A stretch of 64,000 bases of DNA, from contig NZ_CP108080.1 of NCBI RefSeq assembly GCF_036181745.1, forward strand, positions 2,170,001-2,234,000. The letters run 5' to 3'. This document shows, piece after piece, positions 1 through 7,333 of this stretch. The position numbers and the translations under genes were made by a program. The DNA is from Streptomyces sp. NBC_00259 (GTDB taxonomy: Bacteria; Actinomycetota; Actinomycetes; Streptomycetales; Streptomycetaceae). The notes beneath the pieces were generated by a model that worked only from the letters and a program-made list of their open reading frames with translations, was not told the DNA's origin and did no database searches. Every line of letters begins with the position of its first letter. Position 1 is the stretch's first letter.

Positions 1-771
1 CCTGAGCGGCTCGCGCTGTACGTACGGCCCGACGAGCTGCACCAGGCGTTCAACTTCCAGTTCCTGCGTTGCCCCTGGGATCCGGACCGGATGCGGGAGG
101 TCGTCGACGCCTCGCTGGCGGCGACGGCGTCCGTGGGCGCGCCCACCACGTGGGTGCTGTCGAACCACGACGTCACCCGGCACACCACGCGCTACGGCGG
201 AGGGGAGCAGGGGCTCCGCCGGGCCCGGGCCGCGGCGCTGCTGATGCTGGCGCTGCCCGGGTCGGTGTACGTGTATCAGGGCGAGGAACTCGGCCTCCCC
301 GAAGTGACGGACCTCCCCGACGAGGTGCGTCAGGATCCGTCGTTCTTCCGTGCGGAGGGCCAGGACGGGTTCCGGGACGGCTGCCGGGTGCCGATCCCGT
401 GGACGCGGTCGGGTACCTCGTACGGCTTCGGCAGCGGCGGCAGCTGGCTTCCGCAGCCGGCGGACTGGGCCGAGCTGAGCGTGGAGGCCCAGACCGGGAT
501 CGCCGGCTCCACCCTGGAGCTGTACCGCGCAGCCCTCGCCACCCGCCGCGAGCACCCGGGCCTCGGTGCCGGCTCCGGTGTGACCTGGCTGGACGCCCCC
601 GACGGCGTCCTCGCCTTCGCCCGCGACGGGTTCGTCTGCACGATGAACACCCGCGGCACGGACGTGGAGCTTCCCGCGCCGGGGAGCGTCCTGCTGGCCT
701 CGGCGACCCCCGAATTCGACGGCGGGAGGGTCCGCCTGCCCGCCGACTCGACCGTCTGGTGGGCAATCTGA
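1..771 (+). CDS. alpha-glucosidase (GH13), 3' part only
   Basis: Cytoplasmic alpha-glucosidase / oligo-1,6-glucosidase that hydrolyses maltose and maltodextrin. The frame is open from base 1, so the N-terminal (beta/alpha)8 half lies outside the window. Visible GH13 signatures are LSNHDVTRH (conserved region IV with the transition-state Asp, coded near 160-185) and YQGEELG (near 275-295), followed by the PIPWTR segment typical of this subfamily and a short C-terminal beta domain. The last codons run directly into the leader of a LacI regulator on the same strand, so this is probably a maltose/maltodextrin locus with its regulator, although the transporter is not visible here. Family assignment is firm; exact substrate is inferred. 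Confidence 0.9.
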   Translation, partial: PERLALYVRPDELHQAFNFQFLRCPWDPDRMREVVDASLAATASVGAPTTWVLSNHDVTRHTTRYGGGEQGLRRARAAALLMLALPGSVYVYQGEELGLPEVTDLPDEVRQDPSFFRAEGQDGFRDGCRVPIPWTRSGTSYGFGSGGSWLPQPADWAELSVEAQTGIAGSTLELYRAALATRREHPGLGAGSGVTWLDAPDGVLAFARDGFVCTMNTRGTDVELPAPGSVLLASATPEFDGGRVRLPADSTVWWAI

Positions 772-782
772 CATGCGACCGG

Positions 783-796
783 TACAGTCCAATCCC
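783..796 (+). promoter_or_regulatory. -10 box of a probable leaderless promoter for the LacI gene
   Basis: TACAGT at 783-788 is 8 nt before the ATG at 797, and no ribosome site precedes that ATG. TGGGCA at 760-765 could be the -35 with a 17-nt spacer. This spacing would start transcription at or next to the start codon. Confidence 0.4.
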
Positions 797-1828
797 ATGA
801 CCGCACGGCTTGCCGACATCGCAGCCCAGGCGGGGGTCAGCGAGGCGACGGTCAGCCGGGTGCTCAACGGCAAGCCAGGCGTTGCCTCGACCACCCGCGA
901 ATCGGTGCTCGCCGCACTCGACGTCCTCGGTTACGAGCGTCCCGTGAAGCTGCGGCGCCGCAGCGCCGGGCTCGTCGGGCTCATCACGCCCGAGCTGGAG
1001 AACCCCATATTCCCGGCCCTGGCCCAGGTCATCGGACAGGCGCTGACCCGCCAGGGCTACACCCCCGTGCTGGCCACCCAGACTCCCGGGGGCTCCACCG
1101 AGGACGAGCTCACCGAAATGCTGGTGGACCGGGGCGTTTCAGGCATCATCTTCGTCTCCGGGCTGCACGCCGACACGACGGCCGACATGCAGCGCTACGA
1201 GAAGCTGCGCGCCCAGGGCGTGCCCTTCGTCCTCGTCGACGGATTCTCCCCGCAGGTGCAGGCACCGTTCATCTCGCCCGACGACCGGGCGGCCATGCAG
1301 CTGGCGGTGACCCATCTCGTCTCCCTCGGCCACACCCGTATCGGACTGGCTCTCGGGCCCCGGCGCTTCGTCCCGGTCCTGCGGAAGATAGAGGGCTTCA
1401 TCAAGGCCGTCCACGACCAGCTCGGCCTGAGCGAGCCGGAGATCGAGTCCCTGCTCATCCAGCACTCCCTCTACACCCTGGAGGGCGGCCAGGCCGCGGC
1501 GTCCGCGCTGATGGACCGGGGCTGCACGGCCGTGGTGTGCGCGAGCGACATGATGGCGCTCGGCGCGATCCGGGCGGCGCGGCAGCGCGGACTGGAAGTC
1601 CCCGACGACATCTCGGTCGTGGGCTTCGACGACTCCCCGCTCATCGCCTTCACCGACCCGCCGCTGACGACCGTGCGCAAGCCGGTCCCGGCGATGGGCC
1701 AGGCGGCGGTACGCACCCTGCTGGAGGAGATCGGCGGGACGCCCGCTCCCCACAGCGAGTTCGTCTTCATGCCGGAGCTGGTCGTCCGCGGCTCGACCGC
1801 GGCGGGCCCCGTGCACGCCGCCTCCTGA
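797..1828 (+). CDS. LacI-family transcriptional regulator
   Basis: 343-aa repressor-type regulator. Residues 1-50 are the LacI helix-turn-helix (LADIAAQAGVSEATVSRVLNG). The rest is a periplasmic-binding-like sensor domain, with the conserved VVCASDMMALGAI and DISVVGFDDSPL segments near the end. The ATG at 797 starts exactly at the HTH; an upstream in-frame start at 773 would add only eight unconserved residues and overlaps the -10 candidate. The adjacent alpha-glucosidase gene suggests control of maltose/maltodextrin use (MalR/AglR type). That role is inferred from context. Confidence 0.92.
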   Translation: MTARLADIAAQAGVSEATVSRVLNGKPGVASTTRESVLAALDVLGYERPVKLRRRSAGLVGLITPELENPIFPALAQVIGQALTRQGYTPVLATQTPGGSTEDELTEMLVDRGVSGIIFVSGLHADTTADMQRYEKLRAQGVPFVLVDGFSPQVQAPFISPDDRAAMQLAVTHLVSLGHTRIGLALGPRRFVPVLRKIEGFIKAVHDQLGLSEPEIESLLIQHSLYTLEGGQAAASALMDRGCTAVVCASDMMALGAIRAARQRGLEVPDDISVVGFDDSPLIAFTDPPLTTVRKPVPAMGQAAVRTLLEEIGGTPAPHSEFVFMPELVVRGSTAAGPVHAAS

Positions 1829-1995
1829 TCCGCCCCCTCCGCCCCCGGCCGTCCTGATCCGGCGGACCGAGGCATTCCGCGGAACACCCGGGAAATGCGG
1901 GGGATCGCCCTAGTACTCAGGACGTACCGCGGGTGCCGCGAACCCGACCGAGGGATGATCGGACCGGAGGCACCTATCTGGCAGACTCTGCACCT

Positions 1996-2892
1996 ATGGG
2001 TGAAGCGACCGTAAAGACTTTGGAAGGCCTGACCGCGTCCCCGTCACCCATGGTGACCGAGGACGGCCAGGCCCCGGAGCGGAGCAGACTGCAGCGGATG
2101 CGGTCGGTTCGACGGCCGCGCATCTGGTTCGAGATCCTGCTCATCGCGGTCAGCTACTGGACATACTCCCTCATTCGTAACGCGGTTCCCGAGCAGAAGG
2201 CGCAGGCCCTGCGGAACGCCAACTGGATCTGGGACGCCGAGCACGCCCTCGGCATCGCCGTCGAGCAGACGGTCAACCACGCCGTCAACTCGGTGACATG
2301 GCTGATCGTGACGATGAACTACTACTACGCCACGCTGCACTTCATCGTGACCATCGGCGTCCTGGTGTGGCTCTACCGGCGTCACCCGGGCCGCTACGCA
2401 CCCACCCGGCTCGTCCTCTTCGCGACCACCGGCGTCGCGCTCGTCGGCTATTACCTGTACCCGCTGGCCCCGCCGCGCCTGATGACCGGCCAGAACTTCA
2501 TCGACACGGTGCTGGTGCACCACACCTGGGGCTCGATGGCCTCGGGCAACCTGAAGAACATGTCCAACCAGTACGCGGCCATGCCCTCGATGCACATCGG
2601 CTGGTCGCTGTGGTGCGGGGTGACCATCTTCGCCCTGACGACCGCGCCGTGGGCGAAGATCCTCGGCCTGCTGTACCCGACGCTGACCCTCATAGTGATC
2701 GTGGCCACGGCCAACCACTTCTGGCTGGACGCGGTGGGCGGCCTGCTCTGCCTCGCCTTCGGGTACGGGCTGTCGTACGTCTGGTACGGGTCGCTGCCGC
2801 ACCGGCTGCCGCGGCACGTGACGACGACGGCGACGGCGACGGCGAGCGACGGGATCTGGTCGTCGGCGAAGCTGAACACCGCCCGTCGCTGA
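1996..2892 (+). CDS. PAP2-superfamily integral membrane phosphatase
   Basis: 298-aa membrane protein with about six hydrophobic segments from residue 43 onward. PAP2 motifs are present: AAMPSMHIGWS (about 194-204, motif 2 with its His) and NHFWLDAVGG (about 240-249, motif 3 with catalytic His and Asp). The spacing and sequence resemble the PAP2/AUR1-like branch (phosphatidic acid or inositol-phosphoceramide-type transferases) common in actinomycetes. Probable role is lipid phosphate hydrolysis or headgroup transfer at the outer membrane face. Start is uncertain: a GGAGG at 1966-1970 is too far from ATG 1996 and suits CTG 1978 better; an in-frame ATG at 1933 also exists. The C-terminus is a short Thr/Ala-rich tail. 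Confidence 0.85.
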   Translation: MGEATVKTLEGLTASPSPMVTEDGQAPERSRLQRMRSVRRPRIWFEILLIAVSYWTYSLIRNAVPEQKAQALRNANWIWDAEHALGIAVEQTVNHAVNSVTWLIVTMNYYYATLHFIVTIGVLVWLYRRHPGRYAPTRLVLFATTGVALVGYYLYPLAPPRLMTGQNFIDTVLVHHTWGSMASGNLKNMSNQYAAMPSMHIGWSLWCGVTIFALTTAPWAKILGLLYPTLTLIVIVATANHFWLDAVGGLLCLAFGYGLSYVWYGSLPHRLPRHVTTTATATASDGIWSSAKLNTARR

Positions 2893-3317
2893 GCCGACGC
2901 ACGAGCGGCGCCGAAACGTCTCCGCTCACGGTGCGTAGCGCACACCCCGGCCGCCGGATCGCTCGCGCCCGGTCCACACCTCGGCCGGCGTGGTGCGTCG
3001 CATACCCACCCATCACGGTCGGCCCCAGCAGGTCCGCGGGTCGCTTCCGCGTGTCGCCGACGAGGACATGGACGAGGACATGAAGGACTCTCCCGGCACC
3101 CGGGTGTGACGCGTTGCACAAAGCCTCGCGATCATCGATCGTAGGCATCGACGCGGCGCGGGCCTTTGCCTCCAAGTCACCGATTCGGACGACGAATTGG
3201 GGACGGGCGGGGCGTTCAACGACGTGACAGGAACACGACATTGCCATGACTGGGACATGGCCGTGCCTGATCGCCGCGGACGAGGGCATCCGTAGGGAAA
3301 GGAAGGGAAACACCCTC
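2893..3317. other. 425-bp intergenic region with no recognised gene
   Basis: No open frame here has both coding-like codon use and a ribosome site. Small features are a GTGCG-TAG-CGCAC palindrome (about 2931-2943) that may help end the PAP2 transcript, a direct repeat of GAGGACATG at about 3060-3080, and a locally lower-GC stretch around 3110-3260 that probably holds the promoter of the downstream DUF4230 gene. The long leader could contain a regulatory RNA, but I recognise no known riboswitch. Confidence 0.5.
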
Positions 3318-3965
3318 ATGAGTTCTGGCAAAGCTGTGCCTTGGTGGGCGAAGGCAGCCGGAGGTGCAGCTCTGGTGGTCGTGTTGCTGGTGGCGGGAAT
3401 GCGCCTCAGCCTGCTGCCGTCGTTCGGCGACGTCTTCGGCGAGGAGACCCGTGACCGCTCGGGCCCGGCGCTGCTCGAGTCCATCCAGGACATCAGCCGC
3501 TACGAGGCGGCCACGGGCAACTTCCAGGTCGTCGTGGACCTGGAGAAGGACGCCAAGTACCTCCCGGACGCGCTGCGGGGCACGAGGACGCTGTACGTCG
3601 GCGCCGGCACCGTCGACGCGTACGTCGACATGGAAGGTCTCGCCGAGGACGACATCACGGTCAACGAGGCCCGCACCGCCGCCACCATCAGACTCCCGCA
3701 CGCGGCCCTGGGCAAGCCGGCCCTCGACCCGGACCGGTCCTACGCCGTCTCGAAGCAGCGCGGCCTGCTCGACCGGCTCGGCGACTTCTTCTCCGACAAC
3801 CCCAACACCGAACAGGCGGTCCAGCAACTGGCGACCAAGCACATCGCGGCAGCGGCGAAGGACAGCAGGCTGACGGCACAGGCCGAGCAGAACACCACGA
3901 GGATGCTGCAGGGCCTCCTGCGCTCCCTCGGATTCACGGACGTCCGGATCACGTACGGCGCCTGA
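3318..3965 (+). CDS. DUF4230 domain membrane-anchored protein
   Basis: 215-aa protein with one N-terminal transmembrane helix (about residues 8-30, preceded by KAVPWWAKAAGG) and an exported DUF4230 domain covering the rest. Start ATG 3318 follows GGAAGGG with about 10 nt spacing; an upstream in-frame ATG at 3246 has no ribosome site. The domain includes FQVVVDLEKDAKYLP and an internal YVDMEGL segment. DUF4230 proteins are widespread membrane-anchored extracytoplasmic proteins without established function. The gene stands alone and converges on glnE. Confidence 0.85.
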   Translation: MSSGKAVPWWAKAAGGAALVVVLLVAGMRLSLLPSFGDVFGEETRDRSGPALLESIQDISRYEAATGNFQVVVDLEKDAKYLPDALRGTRTLYVGAGTVDAYVDMEGLAEDDITVNEARTAATIRLPHAALGKPALDPDRSYAVSKQRGLLDRLGDFFSDNPNTEQAVQQLATKHIAAAAKDSRLTAQAEQNTTRMLQGLLRSLGFTDVRITYGA

Positions 3966-3972
3966 GGGGCCC

Positions 3973-4012
3973 GCGGCCCGGGTCGGCAGCGGAGCCTGTC
4001 GGTCCGGGCCGC
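3973..4012. terminator. candidate bidirectional terminator between DUF4230 gene and glnE
   Basis: Arms GCGGCCCGG (3973-3981) and CCGGGCCGC (4004-4012) are perfectly complementary around a 22-nt loop. They lie in the convergent gap between the two genes. Confidence 0.4.
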
Positions 4013-4095
4013 CGCTCTCCGCGGCGGTGCCGCCGCGCCCTCGCCGCCGGAGGCCCGCCCCCGGGCCGCGTGACCAACGCTCCAGGTCACTGGAC

Positions 4096-7089
4096 CTAGG
4101 CCCCGTAGAACAGTTCCTCCACCACCGCGCGCGCCCGTCGCGTCGCACGCCGGTACTCGTCGACCATCTCCCCCACGTGCCCGGAGCCGTACCCCAGGTA
4201 CCGCCCCACCGCGCCGAGTTCACGACCGTCCGAGGGGAAGGTGTCGCCCGCGCGGCCGCGGACCAGCATGACGCCGTTGCGCACGCGGGTCGCGAGCACC
4301 CAGGCGTCGTCGAGGATCTGGGCGTCCTCCGTGGAGATGAGTTCCGCGGCGTGCGCGGCGGCCAGGGCCTCGCGGGTGCGGGTGGTGCGCAGTCCCGGTT
4401 CCGACCAGCCGTGGCGCATCTGGAGGAGCTGGACCGTCCATTCGACGTCGCTGAGGCCGCCACGCCCCAGCTTGGTGTGCAGCGTCGGATCGGCACCGCG
4501 CGGCAGACGTTCGGTCTCCATACGGGCCTTGAGGCGGCGGATCTCCCGTACCGCGTCCTCGCCGAGGCCCTCGGCCGGGTAGCGGAGCGGGTCGATCAGC
4601 TCGATGAAGCGCGCGCCCAGGTCCGCGTCGCCCGCCATGGGCTCGGCGCGCAGCAGCGCCTGGCTCTCCCAGACCAGCGACCAGCGGCGGTAGTACGCGG
4701 CATACGAGGCGAGCGTGCGCACCAGGGGACCGGTCTTGCCCTCGGGGCGCAGGTCGGCGTCGATGAGGAGCGGCGGGTCGGCGGTGGGGAGCTGGAGCAG
4801 CCGTCGCATCTCCGCCACGACGGTGTTCGCGGCCTGGGCGGCCTCGTGGTCGTCGACTCCTTCGCGGGGCTCGTGGACGAACAGGACGTCGGCGTCGGAG
4901 CCGTACGAAAGCTCGTGGCCGCCGAAGCGGCCCATGCCGATGACGGCGAAGCGGGTGGGGAGTTCGTCCCCCCACTTCTCGCGGACGACGGCCCGCAGCG
5001 CGCCGGCGATCGTCGCCGCGTTGAGGTCGGTGACGGCGTTGCCGACACGGTCGACGAGCGCTCCCGGGTCGTGCTCGGCAGGGCGCTCCTCGGTGCCGTA
5101 CGAGCTGATCAGATCCGCCGCTGCGGTACGGAACAGCTCACGCCGCCGCACCCCGCGGGCCGCCGCGACCGCCGCCTCCGCGCCGTCCGCGCGGCCGACC
5201 GCCGCCAGCACCTCCTGCTCCAGATGCTCCCGGCCGCGCGGCTTCAGTCCCTCGGGGTCGCCGAGCAGCGCCACCGCCTCCGGGGCGCGCAGCAGCAGAT
5301 CGGGGGCGAGCCGGCCCGCGGACAGGACGCGGGCGAGGTTCTCCGCGGCCGCGCCCTCGTCGCGCAGCAGCCGCAGGTACCAGGGTGTCTTGCCGAGCGC
5401 GTCCGAGACCTGGCGGAAGCCGAGCAGGCCCGCGTCGGGGTCGGCGGAGTCCGCGAACCAGCCCAGCAGCACCGGCAGCAGCGTCCGCTGGATCGCCGCC
5501 TTGCGCGTGACACCGGACGACAGGGCCTCAAGATGGCGCAGCGCGGCGGCCGGATCGGCGTAGCCGAGGGCTTCCAGGCGCTGCCCGGCGGCCTTCGCGC
5601 TCAGCCGGGTCTCGCCGGGCGTGAGCTGCGCGACGGCGTCCAGCAGGGGCCGGTAGAACAGCTTCTCGTGCAGCCGCCGTACGACCGAGCCGTGCCGCCG
5701 CCACTCCTTGTCGAGCTCGGCGACCGGGTCGGTGCGCAGCCCGAGCGAACGTCCGAGGCGCCGCAGGTCCTCCTCGCTCTCGGGGACGAGATGCGTGCGG
5801 CGCAGGCGGTACAGCTGGATGCGGTGCTCCATGCTGCGCAGGAAGCGGTAGGCCTCGTCGAGTTGTGCCGCGTCCGTCCGGCCGACGTACCCGCCGGCGG
5901 CAAGCGCCTTCAGCGCGTCGAGGGTGGTGCCGCTGCGCAGTGTGGTGTCGCTGCGGCCGTGCACCAACTGCAGGAGCTGGACGGCGAATTCGACGTCCCG
6001 CAGTCCGCCGGGCCCGAGCTTCAGCTCGCGGTCGATGTGCGCGGCGGGAATGTTGTCGACGACCCGGCGGCGCATCTTCTGCACGTCGGTGACGAAGTTC
6101 TCGCGCTCCGCGGCCTGCCAGACGAGCGGGGAGAGCGCCTCGATGTAGTCGGCGCCCAGCTCGAGGTCCCCGGCCACGGGCCGGGCCTTCAGCAGCGCCT
6201 GGAACTCCCAGGTCTTCGCCCAGCGCTGGTAGTACGCGAGATGGCTGGACAGGGTGCGGACGAGCGGGCCGTTGCGGCCCTCCGGGCGCAGATTGGCGTC
6301 GACGGGCCAGATCGCGCCCTCGACGGTGGTCTCCGAGCAGATCCGCATGAGGTGCGAGGCGAGCCGGGTCGCGGCCTTGAGCGCCGTGGACTCGTCGGTC
6401 CCGTCGGACGCCGGCTCACCGACGAAGATCACGTCGACGTCGGAGACGTAGTTGAGCTCATGGCCGCCGCACTTGCCCATGGCGATCACGGCGAGCCGGC
6501 AGGCGGCGGCGTCCTCGGGCGCCGCGCCACGGGCGATGGCGAGGGCCGCCCGCAGCGTCGCCGTCGCCAGGTCGGCGAGCTCGGCGGCGTTCTGGGTCAT
6601 GTCGGTCGTGCCGCACACGTCACGGGCCGCGATAGACAGCAGGCAGCGGCGGTAGGCGACGCGCAGCGACACCGGATCGGCCGCCTCGGCCAGTCCACGC
6701 TCGAACTCCGCGACGCCGGGGTGCAGATCGGCCGCCTCGTACATCACCAGCGCCTGCCAGTCGTGCGGATGGCGCGCCAGGTGGTCGCCGAGCGCCTCGG
6801 ACGTGCCGAGCACCCCGAGCAGCCGGTCCCGCAGCGGCTTCGCGGCGATCAGGGTGTCGAGGAGGCCCTGCCGCTCCTCCGGCTGCTGTGCTTCCACGAG
6901 GCGTACGAGTCCACGCAGCGCGAGGTCGGGGTCGGCGGTGGCGCCGAGCGCGTCGAGGAGCACGGAGTCGGTGCGCACGGGCGCCATCTCGGGCAGGTCG
7001 AGGAGCCGCTCGGCGACGGCGGGGTGGGTGAAGCCGTGCCGCAGCAGACGGGTGAACGTACTGCTTCTGCGCCCCGGCACCGATGTCAT
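4096..7089 (-). CDS. glnE: glutamine synthetase adenylyltransferase/deadenylyltransferase GlnE
   Basis: 997-aa bifunctional enzyme that adds and removes AMP on a tyrosine of glutamine synthetase I according to nitrogen status. It has two nucleotidyltransferase domains, each with a GX(n)DXD catalytic motif: GKCGGHELNYVSDVDVIF at about residues 205-222 (deadenylylating half) and GRFGGHELSYGSDADVLF in the C-terminal adenylylating half. Each is followed by a GlnD-PII-uridylyltransferase-like helical domain containing LGPGGLRDVEF or LGRGGLSDVEW. The ATG at 7089 is chosen because GGAGG sits 7-8 nt upstream; a TTG 18 nt further up lacks one. Length fits the family. The only synthetase-like gene in the window (12558-13919) is a divergent GlnA2-type enzyme, so the real target is probably encoded elsewhere. 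Confidence 0.96.
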   Translation of the reverse strand: MTSVPGRRSSTFTRLLRHGFTHPAVAERLLDLPEMAPVRTDSVLLDALGATADPDLALRGLVRLVEAQQPEERQGLLDTLIAAKPLRDRLLGVLGTSEALGDHLARHPHDWQALVMYEAADLHPGVAEFERGLAEAADPVSLRVAYRRCLLSIAARDVCGTTDMTQNAAELADLATATLRAALAIARGAAPEDAAACRLAVIAMGKCGGHELNYVSDVDVIFVGEPASDGTDESTALKAATRLASHLMRICSETTVEGAIWPVDANLRPEGRNGPLVRTLSSHLAYYQRWAKTWEFQALLKARPVAGDLELGADYIEALSPLVWQAAERENFVTDVQKMRRRVVDNIPAAHIDRELKLGPGGLRDVEFAVQLLQLVHGRSDTTLRSGTTLDALKALAAGGYVGRTDAAQLDEAYRFLRSMEHRIQLYRLRRTHLVPESEEDLRRLGRSLGLRTDPVAELDKEWRRHGSVVRRLHEKLFYRPLLDAVAQLTPGETRLSAKAAGQRLEALGYADPAAALRHLEALSSGVTRKAAIQRTLLPVLLGWFADSADPDAGLLGFRQVSDALGKTPWYLRLLRDEGAAAENLARVLSAGRLAPDLLLRAPEAVALLGDPEGLKPRGREHLEQEVLAAVGRADGAEAAVAAARGVRRRELFRTAAADLISSYGTEERPAEHDPGALVDRVGNAVTDLNAATIAGALRAVVREKWGDELPTRFAVIGMGRFGGHELSYGSDADVLFVHEPREGVDDHEAAQAANTVVAEMRRLLQLPTADPPLLIDADLRPEGKTGPLVRTLASYAAYYRRWSLVWESQALLRAEPMAGDADLGARFIELIDPLRYPAEGLGEDAVREIRRLKARMETERLPRGADPTLHTKLGRGGLSDVEWTVQLLQMRHGWSEPGLRTTRTREALAAAHAAELISTEDAQILDDAWVLATRVRNGVMLVRGRAGDTFPSDGRELGAVGRYLGYGSGHVGEMVDEYRRATRRARAVVEELFYGA

Positions 7090-7333
7090 CCCGCCGCCTC
7101 CGATCAAGGTCCGGATCCGGGACCGAGCCTAGCCGCAGGGGCGCGGAAGGTGCCCGCGCGGGACGCGGAGTCCGGGTGAGCGCGCGAGCGGCTTCACCCC
7201 TACCGTGATATTTGCCATGTTTTTCGTGGTTCGGGCGGATCAACCCTTATTCCTGGACTTTCCGTCTTCTGTGCCGTCCGGATGTCAGATGCCCGGACGG
7301 CATCGTCACGCCCGCACGAAAGCACTGTCCGCC
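7090..7333. promoter_or_regulatory. divergent promoter region between glnE and PIG-L gene
   Basis: 244 bp between oppositely oriented genes. An unusually A/T-rich patch at about 7205-7265 (around TGATATTTGCC and CCCTTATTCC) is the likely site of the rightward promoter. I see no clear inverted repeat. Confidence 0.4.

Noticed and set aside
4027..7179. 1050-codon open frame on the plus strand opposite glnE
   Set aside because: It mirrors glnE codons in very high GC, has no domain and no ribosome site; glnE shows clear motifs.
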